DNA of 64,000 nt from Haliotis asinina (taxonomy: Eukaryota; Mollusca; Gastropoda; Lepetellida; Haliotidae): positions 27,172,249 through 27,236,248 of the forward strand of contig NC_090283.1 in the NCBI RefSeq assembly GCF_037392515.1, written 5' to 3'. The notes below the pieces were generated by a model. It was not told where the DNA came from, did not search any database, and saw only the letters and a program-made list of their open reading frames with translations. The position numbers were made by a program, and so were the translations under genes. Each line of letters begins with the position of its first letter. The first letter of the stretch is position 1. This document shows positions 45,650 to 58,523 of the stretch, in pieces.

Positions 45650-45855
45650 ATCCGTCTACTCATTCATGCGGTACCAAGAGCACAGTTATGTCCCTTAGAT
45701 TGTAGGTTCGAATCCCGATTCTCCCTACCAACGTACCTGTGGTCGTGGATTTCATTGACGTGGTAAACGTCTTCAAAGCTCCGGAGTTTCATCGTACTTG
45801 TTTTAATAGAAAACCGCTGTATTATTCGAATGGGCGTTAAACTATAGAATCACTA
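45650..45855 (+). mobile_element. Possible third tRNA-derived SINE type
   Basis: A tRNA-like segment with B box TAGGTTCGAATCCCG and a 3' end GAATGGGCGTTAAACTATAG resembling the GCGTTAAAC ends of molluscan SINEs. Only this copy in the window, so the limits are uncertain. Confidence 0.4.
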
Positions 45856-45869
45856 ACCCGTAGACAATA

Positions 45870-46045
45870 ACCCGGTTAGAACTGGTCTTCCGAAACCCAT
45901 GTTTGTCATGGGAGGAGATTAACGAGATCTTGTGGTCAGGCTCCATGACATGTTTGATGAATAACATTTTGTCGCAGTTTGCGACAATCGATGCTCAACT
46001 GTTGACGGACAGCCGTCATGTAGCTAAACGTAATTATTCTAAAGT
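45870..46045 (+). mobile_element. SINE family B, diverged
   Basis: GAACTGGTCTTCCGAAACCC, ATGTTTGTCATGGGAGGAG, GTGGTCAGGCTCC and CAATCGATGCTCAACTG; tail lost. Confidence 0.6.
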
Positions 46046-47219
46046 ATATTGACAAAAAAAACCCAAGTTTTCTTCAATGACGGAATAGCAGATCTGGTTG
46101 GTTCAGGAAATCATGAGTTTGATTCAGTTACATTATCGACCACCCTCTCCATAACCTAGTCTGTTTATAAAGACAAAAGATAGGACAGGCGATCCCCCTA
46201 GATTAGAACAAACACCAAATCCAAATCCAGGTAGAGAGATAATTTTTAAAGAACTCACAGGCAGAAGACGCGTAAACTGAAAGACACTTTACACAGTAGG
46301 TAACACTGGAAAGACTCCGCCGGTTAGCTAATGTTTACATATCGATGTTCATGGCATGTCGACACAGAATGGGATTCTCTTTGGGAAAACCTTTCTCAAA
46401 ATAGATAAAAACTTATCAAAACCAAATTGTAACCAATTTCTTTCCAGTTCCACTCACAGTAATCTGGACCAAGAATTTATAACCTTGTAACAGTGCATCT
46501 ATATATATTCTTGGAATGTTTCATATATAGTTTGACACAAATTCTAACATTTAATGCAGTAGTGAGCTAACGAAGAGGTTTGATCTACCAAAAATGAGGT
46601 AATAAGCGAGGGGTGTACGTATATGACGTGAACACTTGATTAAGCTCCCATTGCAGAACGCAAGATAGAGATCTTTCAAGTGTGATAAAACGGTTGATTC
46701 ATTATTTTTCTTTCCTAAAGACAGCTAGTGATACTTTTTCAATGTTCCCGAAAAGATAGGCTACAAACTGATGTCATCAATAATTTGTGAATATCTAATG
46801 GACACTATTTCCTTAAATACAATTTTGATAGAAATGAGACTATAAAAGCATATATTAAAATTTGTGTCCGATCATTTTCTTAGTAGAAGGTCAATTTCGT
46901 AAAATATCTCATTCCGTTTTATACTCGGATATCAGAGTAAAGACACCGATTAGAAACGATAAACATAAATATAGCTACATATACCCGATAAACACTCATC
47001 TTTGTCAGTTTAAACATGGAAATAATTATATAATTGACAGGCGACGAACGCCATGTTTGAACTTCGAACTCCGTGTCCTTAAGAAATACTTTGCACGATA
47101 TATTATGCGGCAATAGCGACAGAGCTTTTACCTTTCATAGTTGATATCAAGTTTGCAAAAGTACACACGAAATAACTCACTGCCAAGATAGCTCCTTGAG
47201 AAATTCCGCAAGACAAGGG
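46046..47219. other. AT-rich DNA, no recognised gene
   Basis: No SINE copy and no known coding similarity between the SINE cluster and the candidate first exon. Confidence 0.4.
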
Positions 47220-47356
47220 AGGCAACTCTATTTAGGGCACCTCCCAGTCATGTGACCTTGTCGCCATTAATGTTTTGGATATTGGACGAGAAGTGAAATA
47301 CTGAGAAATATGATCGAGCGTTTCATCTCATTCCCTGGTTGACTAGTTTTGATACT
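47220..47356 (+). promoter_or_regulatory. Candidate promoter and 5' noncoding exon of the RNF13-like gene
   Basis: The coding start at 58413 lies 13 bases after a splice acceptor, so an upstream noncoding exon must exist. This stretch is less AT-rich than its surroundings, contains CAGTCATGTGACCTTGTCGC, and ends at a good donor, ACT|GTAAGTAT (47357). SINEs are absent for about a kilobase on the left and two on the right. It is the best candidate I can see, chosen by position only. Confidence 0.2.
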
Positions 47357-49505
47357 GTAAGTATATCTAGTAATAAGCAAGAATTGTTACTTTCTAAGCG
47401 ATACAATAACTTCTAGGCCCAACACAGAGACGGTTTTCGTAATGACAGTGTGATATAACGGAGCCACCAACTCCAGTCCCAGCCATGTTTATTGACAACG
47501 TTCACTTTGTACAATACTGATAGTCACAACGGCATGATGCGTAACCGCTGTGTATATTATATATATATCCTGCTAGAAGTAGTCTTTTTGGCAGTGGTAA
47601 TTTGAAAATCTTGATTCAGACATTGTTGGTATTTATGTAATAATGTTGAGTGATGTTTAGATGCTAGCCTTTACTAATTTGAGGCCATTTAAAATTGTTT
47701 ATTTGTAGACTTGTTTTAGATGTAGACTTTAGCAGAACGTAAATTAGATGAAGTCAAATTGACATTAATAAGGGAAAAATAATTTGGGAGTGCTCAGTGT
47801 TTTAAAAAGTGGTAACCATCGCGGATTGCTCTTGGCATTTAATGTTTTAAAACAGTCAACTCAGAGTCTGAGCACAGTTTTTCAAGGCAGTGTGTTATCT
47901 CACTGGCCTAGTCCTGTAGTGTTTTTATGCAAGCACCAAGACTAATTCTTGAAATGATATTTGTACTCCCAGTATTTTTGAATTGTTTTGTTGTCTGCTA
48001 AACGTTTATCATCCCATCTGATCTCATGATCAATATATTGATACCAACATATCACTATTTCCTTCAAATGTGTCGACAAACTGCATTACACCAGCCAGGC
48101 GTAATGGCCACTAACCTCAACTGCATGTATATCTGTTAATGAGAAATTACTAAGTTTCATTCAACCACTAAGGAATGATTTGGAATGGCATGTCACTTGA
48201 CCTATTGAAATAAACATGATAAATGTAATTACAATATACATGCAACAGAGTATTCTATTTGTGCCAGCAGAAATATCAATCACAAACTGCTGAATGGTTT
48301 GTCTCTTGAACAAAATGCAAGAGGGACTGCATGTTATCTAGTTCAGGGGTATGTGTCCTACAGATGTGTGAAATGGTAGAGTGTTACGCAAACAGTTGAC
48401 AAATACCAGTGCCTTCAGCTAGCACTAGTTGCATGGATGGTTGCATGTGTGCTATATGATTATCCTACAATACTAATAAAAAAATATAGTAATAACATGT
48501 TCTATTTATTTGTTTGTCACTGCACGTGTTACATAAGTAAAATAATAATTCCTAATAAAAAAAAATACTATCTTTATTTCATATATACCATATTTACAAG
48601 AGTGGCTTTTGTCAAGCTGCAAACTACTATTGGTCAGAATGTTAATTTGACATCTAATCTAATCTATTATTAACCAAATGGTTGAATAATTTATTATAAG
48701 CTTTCAGTCTGTAACTTGCAGCAAGGTAAAAATAATTATTGTCAATGAAATTAAGAAGTATCAACATAAACATGATAAAATATCTCCCTAAATGTAGGCA
48801 AACTGTTTTATCAGGTGATGAAGATGTAGAAAGTCAGTATTTATAGTGCATCCATTTTAACTGGTAGGTGCTGACAGTCATTTTTGAAAATGTGTACCAG
48901 TTTTCTTCGTGTATATTTAAGAATTAAAGCAAAAAGGCCTGCCCTGGTATGTTGCCAACTATCGTTGTACTCCTATTCTAATTACAGACCCTCTTGTTTT
49001 GTCATAGGGAGTTTAAATAGGAATGTACACTGTTATAGATCACACAGCTTCAATGCTTCCATCGATAACCAGTTCACCTTCATGTATTTATTGATTGAGA
49101 AAGGAGGGGTTTTCTTGACTACCTCTTTCACATTGAAACAGATAACAACCATGTTACATATTGTTTGGATCGTTGTTCTGCCTACCATGTGCATTGATTC
49201 TCTCAAAATGCAGATTGGGAAACAAAGACAGCTGTACTTTTCCTCAGTATATTTTTATGTTGTTATTATTTTGCTATAACCTATTATTTGTGTAGCGCCA
49301 ATATCATTTCAGCTGCTGAAAGGTGCTTATTTTTTGCCATGATCACTGGATGTCTTTCTTAGCAGCACATCATATTTTCAATCTCAACTCCCTAGGGGTT
49401 GTATATGTGGAAACTGTCTGTCTTCTGTCAGTCACTTTTGTTTCAGCTGCTCACTACATATCCAGGTTTCCTATACATGTACAAATCAGGATGACAATTG
49501 TTTGT
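47357..49505. other. AT-rich DNA, no recognised gene
   Basis: Possibly first intron of the RNF13-like gene. Short frames only; no SINE copy seen. Confidence 0.35.
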
Positions 49506-49680
49506 CAGCAACCTAAGCATGTTGTAAGAGGTGACTAATGTGATGGGTAGTTGGGCTTGCTGACATGATATATCCCAGTTGCAGAGAATGATGCTCATGA
49601 TATCAATCACAGAATTGTCTGACCCAGACTATTTACAAACCATTGTCATGCCATTGAAAAAATTTACGTGGATTTGAGCA
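49506..49680 (+). mobile_element. SINE family B, diverged
   Basis: AGCAACCTAAGCATGTTGTA, GAGGTGACTAATGTGATGG, GATGCTCATGATATCAATCA and GACTATTTACAAACCATTG. Confidence 0.6.
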
Positions 49681-51759
49681 CCAAACAGACCATGTTTGCT
49701 GCAATGTTAAGGCAGTAGTTCATTGCACGTATTGACATTGTATGAGGATAAAAATTTCTATTTCAGCATATTGATCTATGTCTCTGTTTATCATATCATA
49801 CCCAATGTTAATAGAAATTTACTCTGAATGTTACTTTTATCATTAGAGCTCCCATCATTATTTATTGACTTTTGGCTTTTGACAAAGCTTACATTCTGTT
49901 CTGAATAGAACACTATCTTTATTTCATCTTTACCAATTTAAGGGAGTTTTTATTGTTCTTGGTACAGTATAATCACAGTACATGACTGAGGTCTCTCATG
50001 GTCTCATGTGTCAATCTATAAATAACAATGAAAACATATAAGCAAGGGCAATTTGAAACCCTGATATGACTAAGGATGAAAAGTTTCCTGATCTACAATC
50101 TGGCTTCATGTCAGATATTTATTAAAACGTCATAAAAAATCATGCCAATTGAGTTCTGGGTTAGTTTCCATGGAAACTGATGAACTAAATATGTCCTACA
50201 TTGTGCTGAGGACTAATATCAAACATATCACAGTGGCAATTAATTACATCTGCACAATGTCAGTTATAACTGTTTGTGAATATATTGTCGGGTGTGTGAG
50301 TGAGAGGGGAACCTGAGAAAGTATTTTTCGATCATTTGGCCTAGGAGGGAAAGGGTGACTCAGTCCTGATTGTAAAATGAAAGGGAGTGTCTGCTGCATC
50401 CTGTTTAAAGCCTGGTCCCAGACCAGTATATTTTTTTCTATTGGGCAAGCAGATTTGTATATCATGCTGTTGCGGTGCCCAGTTGACTTCCTAGTGTTAA
50501 TTATGTTGTTTATTAAAAAATATGAATAAGGAAATCGGCTGGTATAGTGGAAAAATTATCATGGCAGATGATTTTATGTGTGCCATTGTACTAGAGTACA
50601 CTAGCAATTTCAAAGCAGGAGTTAAAAAATCTCACCGCCATACCTAGGACAAGTCAGTTTTAATTTGGGGCAATCAAATAATGGTGTCTTACTTGTCGTT
50701 GGGGTACTGATAATTTCTGCTTGCGGTTTCAAACAGCAAGTAAACTTTGATTTATTTTCATGTCTTCTCAAAAGGTAGCTATTAATTAACAGTGACCATA
50801 AAGTAGAGTTATCTTCTTTGTTATTTATCACTTCTCAGTAAATAGTACACACTAATCATTAACATCAAATACCATGTTTATTTATTCTTTCATCATTACA
50901 TCATCCTGATTATGTCATAAAAATCACTGCAAGTGGCTTTTAAAAAAAATTGAACACCTGCAAAGTTGTTTCCATCAATGACCATATAAAACTGTATAGC
51001 CTGATATTGAATGGAAAGAAACCTGCTACTTGTATGTGCACTTATAGTATGTCAGAATTGTAGACATTTGTGACTGGCCTATGTGAGGGTTGCACAGAAA
51101 CATCTAGCTTTGAATTACGTGCATTTTGAGTCATATCATTACCACACCAATATGTATTCTACCATGACTTTTAAGTTTGTTCGTTTTTGATTAGCTGTTA
51201 CTAGACAATTAGAAGTGAAAAATTTTCAATAACCACTACTGAGAGCCGGTTTACTGTACATCACACCAACATGTTCGGTTTTGAATGACATTTATCAGCG
51301 TTCAACGAACTATAATCACTTACAAAATGTATACACAATAGGATTATCTCCTAATTGCCTGTCATCCTGATTGACTGTTGGACAAATTGATACAAGAAAT
51401 AGTGAATTTTTAATTCTGGTGAACATGAATATCAAATTGAAATCATTAACAGATGCTGTTCAGCTCAAGTGATTTGTAACCATGATATCAGCCCTGCCAT
51501 CAACCTATAATATGTTATTGCATTGTGTTTTGAATTTGTTGAATGAATACACCATGTATTTTAGATAGCGATCAGATGTAACATATGTTGTGTTACGGAT
51601 TACACTTTCTCACATTCTAAAAGCGTTGTGTATTCATAGAATTTCTGTGGTGTTCTGTAGATGTTCAGACTGGATGAATGGCTCAGTCTGAGAATATGTG
51701 TGGAATCCAGGATGGAACTTGACCGAAGAAGGTGTTACTAACACCCATGAACATCTGGC
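49681..51759. other. AT-rich DNA, no recognised gene
   Basis: No SINE, microsatellite or known protein similarity noticed. Confidence 0.4.
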
Positions 51760-51847
51760 TAGCTTCTTAGGCCTATTCGTAACACACTGGCTATGATCAA
51801 AGTTACGAATTCTTAGGGCTACGAATGTTTCGAGAAAAAGAGCCCTG
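51760..51847. mobile_element. Degenerate half of a GTTTCACAAA-type MITE
   Basis: TCTTAGGCCTATTCGTAAC and ATTCTTAGGGCTACGAATG with GAGAAAAAGAGCCCTGG resemble the right arm of the MITE at 33239, with heavy decay. Confidence 0.35.
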
Positions 51848-51859
51848 GATTAGAGTTAC

Positions 51860-52015
51860 TCTGCTGCAGCCCATACTTGTCTCAACAGGTGAGTGATGGG
51901 TAAAGGTGGTCCCACTCACTGGCTCGGCCATCGAATCCCAGTAGATTTTTGCTCATGATGTCGACCACTGGATTGTCTGGTCCAGAACTGATTGTTTACA
52001 CATCGCTGTGACAAG
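51860..52015 (+). mobile_element. SINE family B, diverged
   Basis: CTGCAGCCCATACTTGTC, TGGCTCGGCCATCGAATCCC, TGCTCATGATGTCGACCACT and GGATTGTCTGGTCCAGAACT. Confidence 0.65.
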
Positions 52016-52224
52016 AAAATGATGATCGTTTGTTAAACAACTTTTTTATTCGGGTGTCCCAAATTATGAGACACATCATCAGATTTGGTCTGTTGATTTC
52101 ATGTGGCTGTGGAAAATTTGGTTTTGTTGCAATTATTAGATTTTGTGTTAGTGAGCAATTCATCGGTCTCAAATGGAATCAAGCGGACTGTAGTGTGTGC
52201 GAATTTTCACTTTCACAATTTGGT

Positions 52225-52309
52225 AAGCTGTGTTGTGATTGGTTAGTCTCAAAGGTTAACTGACATGACCTCCTACAAGGGTTTGACAGACTCAGTAGAG
52301 GAGTGTAAG
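52225..52309 (+). repeat. Unnamed dispersed repeat, copy 2
   Basis: AAGCTGTGTTGTGATTGGTT, AGTCTCAAAGGTTAACTG, CAGACTCAGTAGAGGAGTGT; matches 43396-43480 along its length. Confidence 0.8.
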
Positions 52310-52819
52310 TGAGACTAAGTTTACTAGACTGCAAATACACGATAACACCCACAAATCTGAAAACACACTGTGTTGATAAACTAACATTGTCTTATCGTGG
52401 TTATTTTTGTCATACTGATGACAGTAGATGGAAGACTTACATATGTAAGTGTAACACATGTGACCTTCGTAGAAATTGTTACTTGTTTGGTGTATAGCTC
52501 TTGCTGTGTAGCTTGGGCAAACTGAGACAGCTAAAGAAATGCTAAAGGATATGGTCAGTTGGTCAGGATTCAGAAAATTTACAGCATATTGTGTCATTGT
52601 CAAGTAGATATGTGTTACATACTGTTGACTTATTGTTTTCTGTAGGATGTTGTTCATAACATTTGATCAATCACTCGCTTGTTTGGCTTGATTGTTTACT
52701 TGATGTATAAAAAACACTATAGAAAACGTTTTGATAATGTTGAAGCACATGTGAGGTTTTCTTCCTATGTTCGTTATTATCCAGTTTGTAAGTAATATCT
52801 ACATCCTGTTGAGCTTATC

Positions 52820-52864
52820 CATCCATCCTTCCATCCACCCAACCATCCACCCGTCCATCCATCC
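52820..52864. repeat. (CATC)n microsatellite
   Basis: Imperfect CATC/CACC tetranucleotide run. Confidence 0.9.
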
Positions 52865-52905
52865 TTAGACACATTCCCAGTTTATGTATAAGTTACAGTC
52901 AGATT

Positions 52906-53391
52906 CATCCCCATATCTCCAGGGTATATGGGCCAATAAATCTCAGCTGTACCCTGGATGCATCTACCTCCCTTGGCTGGCTTTTTATCCAATCAGGTGT
53001 CAACGTTGGGAAGTTGAACATACCAATCAGAGCTCACTTTTGCCTTTTAAATTATCTAACCGATTAAACTTGGCAATACAAACCATGCCGAGGTTCTCTG
53101 AAAGAGGTAGAAGGAATTCTTGCATATGTTTTTGTACAGTTTTGATCCTATCAATTTGTCTGTATGATTTGCCCAAAAATCTGAATCGCACTGAGAACAA
53201 AACATCGCAGCTGTGACTGCTATCTTTGTTGACACGGGAAAGCTTGGTTGTAACATCAGCTTAGCTGATTGGCTACAGTGAGAAGGCAGAGCCTGCTAAG
53301 GGAGTTGACGAAATTATCTAGCCAACCCATAGATGCGTCCAGAGTATAGTGGTGACTTATCGGAAGATATACCCTGGAGATATCAAGGATG
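52906..53391. mobile_element. Long-TIR MITE with 10-bp target-site duplication (Mutator-like by TSD length)
   Basis: Direct flanks CAGTCAGATT (52896-52905 and 53392-53401) are identical. The ends are inverted: left CATCCCCATATCTCCAGGGT, right in reverse complement CATCCTTGATATCTCCAGGG. Similarity continues inward about 85 bp (GGATGCATCTACC against GGACGCATCTATG; TTGGCTGGC against TTGGCTAGA). 486 bp, no coding capacity. Confidence 0.8.
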
Positions 53392-53476
53392 CAGTCAGAT
53401 TGTGAAAGCAGTGTTTTCGTGAAATGACTAAGAGGATCAGCTATGTTGCATCATTTTGTGTAACAACAATAAATAT

Positions 53477-53685
53477 ACTTCAGTCATTTTATGAAATTTC
53501 ATTTAATAACTTAATCTACAAAAGTGGATCACAATTTCAACATCACTTATTTGAACAGTTCCAACTACTGTGGTATCGACTTTCGCTTGTCTTTGAGACA
53601 TTTACACCTGTCCAGAGCAGCCACACCTCACGAACCCCTGTCCACAACATAAAGAGGAAATGAAATTTCATGAAATGACTGAAGT
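53477..53685. mobile_element. Short MITE with 28-bp terminal inverted repeats
   Basis: Left ACTTCAGTCATTTTATGAAA then TTTCATTT; the right end in reverse complement differs by one base (TTTCATG for TTTTATG). 209 bp. No clean target-site duplication seen. Confidence 0.7.
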
Positions 53686-54482
53686 TTATTAATCGTTGTT
53701 GTAGAAAATAATACAAAATGGCTGACCTTTTTAGTCAGTTCACTAAATGACTAAAAGTTTTGTCTTTCCTGTCCTTCCTTCCATTCATCCTAGGCAGGTT
53801 ATGGCCAAGTTGAGGTAACTTCTATATCACTGACAACAAAGCCAGGACCATGGTGAAGCTGAAGAGGCTAATGCTTAGTTCGTTTATTATTGCACTAAAT
53901 ACAGTGGTAAAATAATTCAAAACTTAGGAAAAGAAATCTTACAAAAATAAGATTTTTGAACCAGATATTTATTCTTGTCTAATTTGCATGCCACGGACAC
54001 TAAGTTTATTCAAGATAAATCTTTGTCAGTGTTCTATGGTATTTATAAAATATAGATTTTTAATTCTCAAGAGAGTCAAGGGGACAACTTTAGGACTCCC
54101 GTTCTTTGTCCCAATTTCAAGCAATATATTTATATATTGAACAGTTGTATGATACATTGTATCATGATAATGATCAGTCAAGTGTTTCCTTCCTCCATGA
54201 GCTGTCGACATGTTTATCTCAGCTCTTGACTTTGCTGATACAATGACCGATACAAAGTTTGTTGTTGCATCTACTGACCTTTCACCCCCACACAACTGCT
54301 GTCTTCATCATGGTGTCTGTGATCACCTGGTAGCGGATTAGTAACACTGATATGTTTGCTGACTGGGACATCTCTTGATGTCTCATCATGATGTGTCTTT
54401 AATGGTTTTGGTCTTCTTCAATTTCTCTAATTTTAGTAAGGTAGGTCATAAATGCACAATGCCATTTAGAAGTGGATTATAG
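53686..54482. other. No recognised gene
   Basis: AT-rich; no known coding similarity. Confidence 0.4.
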
Positions 54483-54555
54483 ACTTCCACCGGACCATCC
54501 ACAAATCTGCCAGATTTGTCAGAGGGTCCGACGCTATTTGTGAACACTGATATCG
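54483..54555 (+). repeat. Unnamed repeat, copy 1 of an inverted pair
   Basis: GATTTGTCAGAGGGTCC and TTGTGAACACTG match the reverse complement of 58729-58802. Confidence 0.8.
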
Positions 54556-56269
54556 GGAACTGTTGCCAGTCGACATAGAATAATGCCATTGTGTTCAATC
54601 ACTTGTTTCCTTGGGGGAGTAACATTAACTTCAGCTGTGCGGTGGAACAGAAAATGAATACGGAGTGAAATAGGAAGTATATAAATAATGATACCACATG
54701 ACCCTGGTGGTCCTCTCGCCACATGATTTTCTAGAATAGGAAAGGGAACTTGACTAGGACAGTGATACAGATTGTCTCTGGTGGTCACAGTGTGAGTAAA
54801 TGATAATCATAATGATTGTCATGTTTGTATAATGTTATCACATGTTTTCTTGATTCCATGGTGAATTGGGGCTCGGAGAAACAGATGATGATACGATAAT
54901 GTGGTATATTATCCCAGGTCCAGTGTATGAATTTATCACAGTCTCCAACCTCGGTGTGGTGGTATTTCTATGGATTGTTTTCTAATTCTATTAGTCACTG
55001 TGAAACAGGTGAAAATGGACAAAAGTGTAGAGGATTAAAGCAGTATTCGAAATAGGTACTGGCCTGGTAGCCAGATGCTAGCTGAATGTGAATCAGGCCA
55101 GTAACATATTGTTAAAGCTGTCCAGAGTAGCTAGCGGAAAATCTCAGGTAATTTGTTCTTTATCCAGTGCACACGAATATGATAATGGCAGCACTCAAGG
55201 TGTTTCTGTCGCGTCATTTCGGGGTTTTGTAATTCTGATTCTGTTATGTATATTGGTGATTATTTCACCATACAAGTGTTTGAGTCAAGTTTTAATGTCA
55301 GGATGTCCAAATTAGACATGCAGATGAAGTGCTTACACTGATTCCGATGATGGTGGACACGTAATGTACCATCAGTCACTTGACTGACCTTGTCTAGAGG
55401 AAATCTTCCAGTCTTTGACTCTTAGTAATCACATACCATATCCTCTATCAAAACAGCCCAGTTTTGATTATGTATAGGCTGTTCTAACAAGGCAATGTTT
55501 TTGAATGGTCTGTTACTATCATGGCAGAGGATCAGAAATAGCATTACAGACTGTAAACGTTTACTTTCATGTACTAAAACGTATACTTCAACCACTGACC
55601 TACCCATCATTAATGATAGTCATTCTGTCGTAAGGGTTTATAAGGAACTGGTTTTAGTGATAATGCTGGATAATCCTGTATGCAGTGTTTATAGTGTGCA
55701 GATGTGTGGGTGTTGTGTTACAATGGAATCATGCTTATCTTTGTCATATTCGCAAACCTCTTCTAGCAGATGATATTCGCTTGAAACTAAATACATACTG
55801 TTTAAAATGATTCATTTCCTCATCCAGAGGGTGCATTTCAATTGCCTACAAGACCAAATACACACTGTTAAGTCCCACTTATTGAACAGCAACCAAGGTT
55901 GATGATGTTTTGTTTTGTAATTCATCACTCAAATTTCATGATTGAGATTTTCTGTTACTGTTTTAGAATTTTGGAAAGGAACGTAAGTGACGATATTGAA
56001 ATATTCATTTTTCTGGACATATCGTAATATGCAGGCTTAAACCGTTTATACATGCAGGAAAATATTTTACAATCTTTCAGTGTCTAACACTTCCCACAAG
56101 GAAATACAGGACCTTCATATATCAGACATATGATATATATTTCCATTGTGTTAAGATATACACTGCCAATATGTTCAACACAATATATTTGTTTAGGAAC
56201 TAACTAACACTGTGACATAACTGAACTACTGTTGAAAAGAGTGATAATGTCCACTCTCTGTTATTAAAA
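54556..56269. other. No recognised gene
   Basis: AT-rich; no SINE or known coding similarity noticed. Confidence 0.4.
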
Positions 56270-56434
56270 GGGGTATTGGGGTAGCCAAGTGGTTAAAGCG
56301 TTTGGTTGTCCCGCCAAAGACCCGGATTTAATTTGCCATTTTTCTGGGGTCTCACTCTGTGATTATTAATGGAATATTGCTAAAAATGTTGTAAAACTAA
56401 ACTGACTGACTGACTGACTGACTCACTCACTGTT
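56270..56434 (+). mobile_element. SINE family A with (CTGA)n/(CTCA)n tail
   Basis: GTATTGGGGTAGCCAAGTGG, TTAAAGCGTTTGGTTGTC, GGAATATTGCTAAAAATG, TTGTAAAACTAAACTGACTG; the tail repeat is drifting from CTCA to CTGA. Confidence 0.8.
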
Positions 56435-57337
56435 GTGAGGATATTTTAGGGTGATATTATGAAGCTGTGATAGTGGAGTTAGTGTAGACACAGAAAGCAT
56501 ATCCCAATTACCCTCCATAGACTGCCTGGGCTTCTGGTCTACCTTGTCGGATCAGGTTGTCAGGCCAAGCGTATGCAGTGTCAGCTGGTGTTTAGAAGCT
56601 TGAAACAGGACATGAACAGACTTATATAACTGACAGACACAATGGCAGGGAGGGATCAAGAACAAAGTAGGTCCCACTGTTTGTTAACACTAATAACAGT
56701 GTCAAAATCAGGGCCATTCAACTGACTAAGCAGTTGTGACAGACATGTTTTAACATATACTTCTGAATGTTACAGGACTGTGAAATCTTAGTGACATAGG
56801 TCCAGATAGAACATGGGACCTTATTGTCTATGTCTGTATGTTAAGATAGAATAAGTATTTTTAATATACAATTTGTAGTTTAAGTTTTTTTCATTGCATT
56901 TTATTGCACATGTACAATGATGTCAACCACTTATTTTGGTTGAGTTAGTCTGAATTTCAAATACAAAATCCACTCTCCAATTTGTCCATAAAAAATCTGA
57001 TTTTTTAGAAAATATAAATGTGTTTGTAAATTGAAAATGTTTGAAAGAATTTTAGTAAATAGCCAATTAGTTATGTTTATTTGAGTGAAGTGGTATCTGG
57101 TTAAGTGTGCCCAGATATTGAGTATTTACAGGCTGAATCTAAAGATTTTCTTAGGAGAGACACCCCAACGATCCCTACCATCCAAAGGGCCTGAGCCCCT
57201 CTCACCCAGAATTTACACCTTCAAGGTTTGAAAATTTCTTTGACTAATGCATGGCTCACAAATTAGATTATATCTGTGTGCAGACAAAAATATTGCACCA
57301 TGCATATCAGTACTGGTAATACTGTATGATCTATTAT
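56435..57337. other. No recognised gene
   Basis: AT-rich; nothing recognised. Confidence 0.4.
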
Positions 57338-57455
57338 TGTGAGAAGCCAAAGCACTGGGTTTGATTCCAGACATGGTGAAACCCATTTCTGATGTCCCCA
57401 CCATTGTATTGCTGGAATATTGTTTAAAAGGGCGTAAAACTATACTCGCTCACTG
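57338..57455 (+). mobile_element. SINE family A, 5' truncated
   Basis: GGGTTTGATTCCAGACATGG, GAAACCCATTTCTGATGTCC, TGCTGGAATATTGTTTAAAA and GGCGTAAAACTATACTCGC. Confidence 0.75.
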
Positions 57456-58399
57456 CTATTTTTGTGTGTAATTGTGAAAATGAAATGGAGCAGGTGCTGT
57501 TGTCAGATTGTGAAATATGTTTGTGAAATTCGACTTAGTGAGCCATCATTTGGCTGGATGCGATTGACGGTGAAACAGTACAAACTAATCATGATAAGAG
57601 CTTGTGTAAACATCACCTAGATGGTTACACAACAATTGCTGAAATGTGATATATGTGATCCCTGATGTAGGGTTTCAATAGCATCCTTTATGTTTTACAA
57701 TACGTTCAATTAGTTTTTACAGTTACAACTGTGCTTTGTGAATTTTGGTAACCATGGTAACCAAATGTTGAGTTGTCATGGAGAGTGATGTTTTCATCAA
57801 CTGAACCATGGCATTCTAGAGTGTGTTATTGATCTCACAGATGTGTGAGTATTCACTGTTAGGGTTCTCTTCAGACTGACTCTGGTTTAATGCATTATCA
57901 ATGTACAGTATCATAAGCTGACAAGTTTGTGGGCATTACTCAACATGCTCAGTGACATTTGGAAATCTTAAAAAATATGATGGTTACCTCTAAGGCCTTC
58001 ACACTGTCAACCCTACTAATGATAATTGTGATTGTTCAATTTCAGTGTGTGTATAATGAAACACTGACATTCGAATTTATATGGCATCACTTTAAAAATT
58101 TCTATCTCCATGGATTTTTAATCACAACTGTGCCCCAATGTAGACACTGTGCTGGTCTTAGTCACAATTAGTATATTTCGGTGGTCCATGCTGTTTGAGG
58201 CGGGTATCTAGGTATCTAGCACTATGAAACAATTAGGTCTCGGAAATACAATCAGCCATGCATACTCATGCATTTCATATTTGTGAAGTACAGCATTAAA
58301 CCCAATTTTGCCTCACCTCACCTATGGCTTATCGTTATGTACAACTTTATTTCATGCTTCTGTTTGATAGTTACTCTATGCATTGTTTGTCTGTTACAG
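57456..58399. other. No recognised gene; SINE C tail fragment near 58290
   Basis: Short frames only. AGCATTAAACCCAATTTTGC followed by CTCACCTCACC at about 58291-58322 resembles the 3' end of the SINE at 59268. Confidence 0.4.
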
Positions 58400-58412
58400 G
58401 TGAGCTGCCATC

Positions 58413-58523
58413 ATGTTGGTGGATCGCCCAATCCCGGGTCATATCACCGGGCTGTATGTCTTCACTGTGCTCAACCTGATTGCTATGCTCAACGTGTCAC
58501 TCGTCAGTGGTGACGTCTCTGTC
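58413..58523 (+). CDS. RNF13-like gene, first coding exon
   Basis: Acceptor CTGTTACAG at 58399, then 13 bases of 5' UTR and ATG; 37 codons ending SGDVSV; donor GTAAGT at 58524. Confidence 0.82.

Noticed and set aside
48884-49279. 131-codon plus-strand frame
   Set aside because: No known domain, low-complexity AT-rich composition and no supporting splice or start context.
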